This document shows positions 63,011-64,000 of a stretch of DNA of 64,000 bases, in pieces. Position numbers and translations under genes: made by a program. The number at the start of each line of letters is the position of its first letter. Within the stretch, counting starts at the first letter, position 1. The notes beneath the pieces are model-generated. The model worked only from the letters and a program-made list of their open reading frames with translations, searched no databases and was not told the DNA's origin. The stretch is taken from assembly GCF_001469895.1 (NCBI RefSeq), contig NZ_LOPY01000040.1, positions 1-64,000 of the forward strand. The letters run 5' to 3'. The stretch is from Pseudoalteromonas sp. XI10. GTDB lineage: Bacteria > Pseudomonadota > Gammaproteobacteria > Enterobacterales > Alteromonadaceae.

Positions 63011-63196
63011 TTAATGGCTGTAATAATCAGCTAATGCACTGAATAAAAATAATAACGAACCTATCATGAATAACACCAGCCCAAATGTGGCATACTCTAT
63101 AAATGCAGGTAAAAATAAGCTACTCCCAAAGAAAAAGGCGCATGCTGATATGATATTCACCAACGCATTAACTTTAGGTGCGAGTGTAAACTTCAT
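63011..63196 (-). CDS. Small membrane protein, YrhK-like
   Basis: The 61-residue product starts at the ATG at 63196, which is 6 nt after AAGGA; the ATG two codons earlier leaves no spacer. It has two hydrophobic helices: ISACAFFFGSSLFLPAF and FGLVLFMIGSLLFLFSAL, with the GS.LF repeats seen in YrhK-domain proteins. Function unknown. It lies 9 nt after the AhpD-like gene and is probably co-transcribed. Confidence 0.68.
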   Translation of the reverse strand: MKFTLAPKVNALVNIISACAFFFGSSLFLPAFIEYATFGLVLFMIGSLLFLFSALADYYSH

Positions 63197-63205
63197 CACC
63201 ATTCC

Positions 63206-63661
63206 TTATTCTGTTAACTCAGGGATAAAGTGAAACGCTTTAACTATGCGATTCCAGCTGTTTATCTCAAGTACTACCGTCGTTAATACCACGATGTCTT
63301 TTTCGTTAAAGATAGCAGACACTTGGTTGTAAACATCGTCTTCAACATGTTTATCAATGATATTTGTTAAGGCTTCCGCCCAAGCGAGTGCTGCAGTTTC
63401 TTGTTCTGAAAATACAGGGACTTCACGCCAAGCGGCTAGTACATCGAGTCGCTGTTGACGCTCACCTTGGCTTCTCAGCTCAGCTGAATGCATATGCTGA
63501 CAAAACCCACAGCCATTAATTTGCGACACTCTTAATCTTACTAAATCAGCGAGCTTCGCGGTTATATTTGTATCTTCTGGCAGTGCGCTGAGCCCAGTTA
63601 AATGTTTAACAAGTCCTGGGTTGAGTGAATATAGCTGCTGTTGTGATAAACGTGTTTGCAT
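63206..63661 (-). CDS. Carboxymuconolactone decarboxylase / AhpD-like protein
   Basis: The 151-residue protein starts at ATG 63661, preceded by AGGAGA. The AhpD-type active site is INGCGFCQHMHSAEL with Cys51, Cys54 and His58. Such all-helical proteins reduce peroxides or disulfides with an external electron donor and usually form oligomers. The length and the W-rich AALAWAEALT segment are normal for the family. It leads into the YrhK-like gene. Confidence 0.88.
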   Translation of the reverse strand: MQTRLSQQQLYSLNPGLVKHLTGLSALPEDTNITAKLADLVRLRVSQINGCGFCQHMHSAELRSQGERQQRLDVLAAWREVPVFSEQETAALAWAEALTNIIDKHVEDDVYNQVSAIFNEKDIVVLTTVVLEINSWNRIVKAFHFIPELTE

Positions 63662-63755
63662 TTTAAATCTCCTGTCTTGATTTTGATGACAGAATAACAA
63701 CAGCCTCAAAGCAAATATTGGTAAAAAACGACATTCGCAGTGTCATACAAGCACA

Positions 63756-63785
63756 AAAAAGGGATTGCAACTGCAACCCCTTTTT
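63756..63785 (-). terminator. Terminator of the partial gene at the right edge
   Basis: AAAAAGGG and TTGCA pair with TGCAA and CCCTTTTT, with one mismatch. It lies 22 nt downstream of the stop of the minus-strand gene at 63807. The symmetric A/T flanks make it possibly bidirectional. Confidence 0.75.
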
Positions 63786-63806
63786 ATAATCAAGATAGAT
63801 ATAAAC

Positions 63807-64000
63807 TTACTTTTTAGCTGCCGCTTTTTTCTTAGCTGGCGCTTTCTTTTTACTCTCTTCTACCCACTTGCCATTTTGGTAGTGAGCAGTCCAGCCTGTG
63901 GCTTTACCATCTACTTCACTCATTACATACTGCTCTTTATTTTTACGGCTGTATCGAACGACTGAAGGATTACCATCAGGGTCTTTTGCAGGTGCGTCAG
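63807..64000 (-). CDS. C-terminal part of a lysine/alanine-rich-tailed protein, 5' end outside window
   Basis: A minus-strand frame is open from the right edge for about 64 codons and stops at 63807. The visible part has [17 protein letters not shown] and a strongly basic tail, [16 protein letters not shown]. The tail resembles those of nucleic-acid-binding proteins, but no domain is identified. Coding is supported by the terminator just after the stop. Confidence 0.6.
   Translation of the reverse strand, partial: DAPAKDPDGNPSVVRYSRKNKEQYVMSEVDGKATGWTAHYQNGKWVEESKKKAPAKKKAAAKK

Noticed and set aside
1-64000. CRISPR arrays, tRNA or rRNA genes, insertion sequences, prophage
   Set aside because: I looked for regular direct repeats, cloverleaf-type genes, transposases and phage genes and found none.

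Overview
The window looks like chromosomal DNA of a marine gammaproteobacterium of the Alteromonadales, most likely Pseudoalteromonas. The grounds are the low GC content, the protein families (Vps-type polysaccharide export genes, TonB receptor plus tryptophan halogenase plus GH13 starch genes, an OsmC-YcaO fusion, an Entner-Doudoroff operon under LacI-type control) and the gene order. I saw no tRNA, rRNA, CRISPR array, insertion sequence or prophage. Genes are cut at both window edges.

Layout. 0-6.8 kb: truncated lipoprotein, BCCT transporter, MgtC-like membrane protein, TonB-C-like periplasmic protein, a long ketoacyl synthase with a divergent GlxA-type regulator. 6.9-9.4 kb: GAF histidine kinase, S41-type protease homologue, GNAT. 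9.4-12.5 kb (minus strand): an apparent operon of RLAN/RimK-like ATP-grasp ligase, GNAT fused to a C39-like peptidase, a second MgtC-like protein and the GNAT gene. 12.7-16.5 kb: Gre-like factor and an accessory-looking SecDF pair. 16.6-23.9 kb: YahK-like alcohol dehydrogenase, Atm1-type ABC exporter, YeeN/YebC protein, LRR-protein kinase fusion, sterol-desaturase-family membrane enzyme, two small envelope proteins.

24-31.4 kb is central sugar catabolism: glk-lacI and edd-eda-gap transcripts on the minus strand. Both carry perfect 14-bp TGACACCGGTGTCA palindromes placed on plausible promoters. A second LacI-family gene diverges from glk. 31.4-42.1 kb is a polysaccharide export locus: VpsP, Wzc-like kinase, Wza-like and beta-barrel proteins on the minus strand. 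They diverge across an AT-rich 1.4 kb gap from lapG, lapD, a secreted 170-residue protein and an O-antigen-ligase/Wzy-like protein. No glycosyltransferase is present. 42.3-46.3 kb: OsmC-YcaO fusion, periplasmic binding-protein-like gene, PLA2-like protein, RcsF-like lipoprotein.

46.4-61.9 kb is a maltodextrin/starch utilisation locus. On the minus strand it has TonB receptor, tryptophan halogenase, periplasmic GH13, lipoprotein GH13, MFS sugar transporter, lipoprotein GH15 glucoamylase and SGNH/CE6-like esterase. A cytoplasmic GH13 alpha-glucosidase diverges. Operators of the form TGCATACGTATKCA precede the receptor, the lipoprotein amylase and the alpha-glucosidase, and a weaker copy precedes the LacI gene at 30.4 kb. 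The two sugar regions therefore probably form one pathway: glucan uptake and hydrolysis to glucose, phosphorylation by Glk, then the Entner-Doudoroff route to GAPDH. 61.9-64 kb holds small membrane and exported proteins and an AhpD-like protein.
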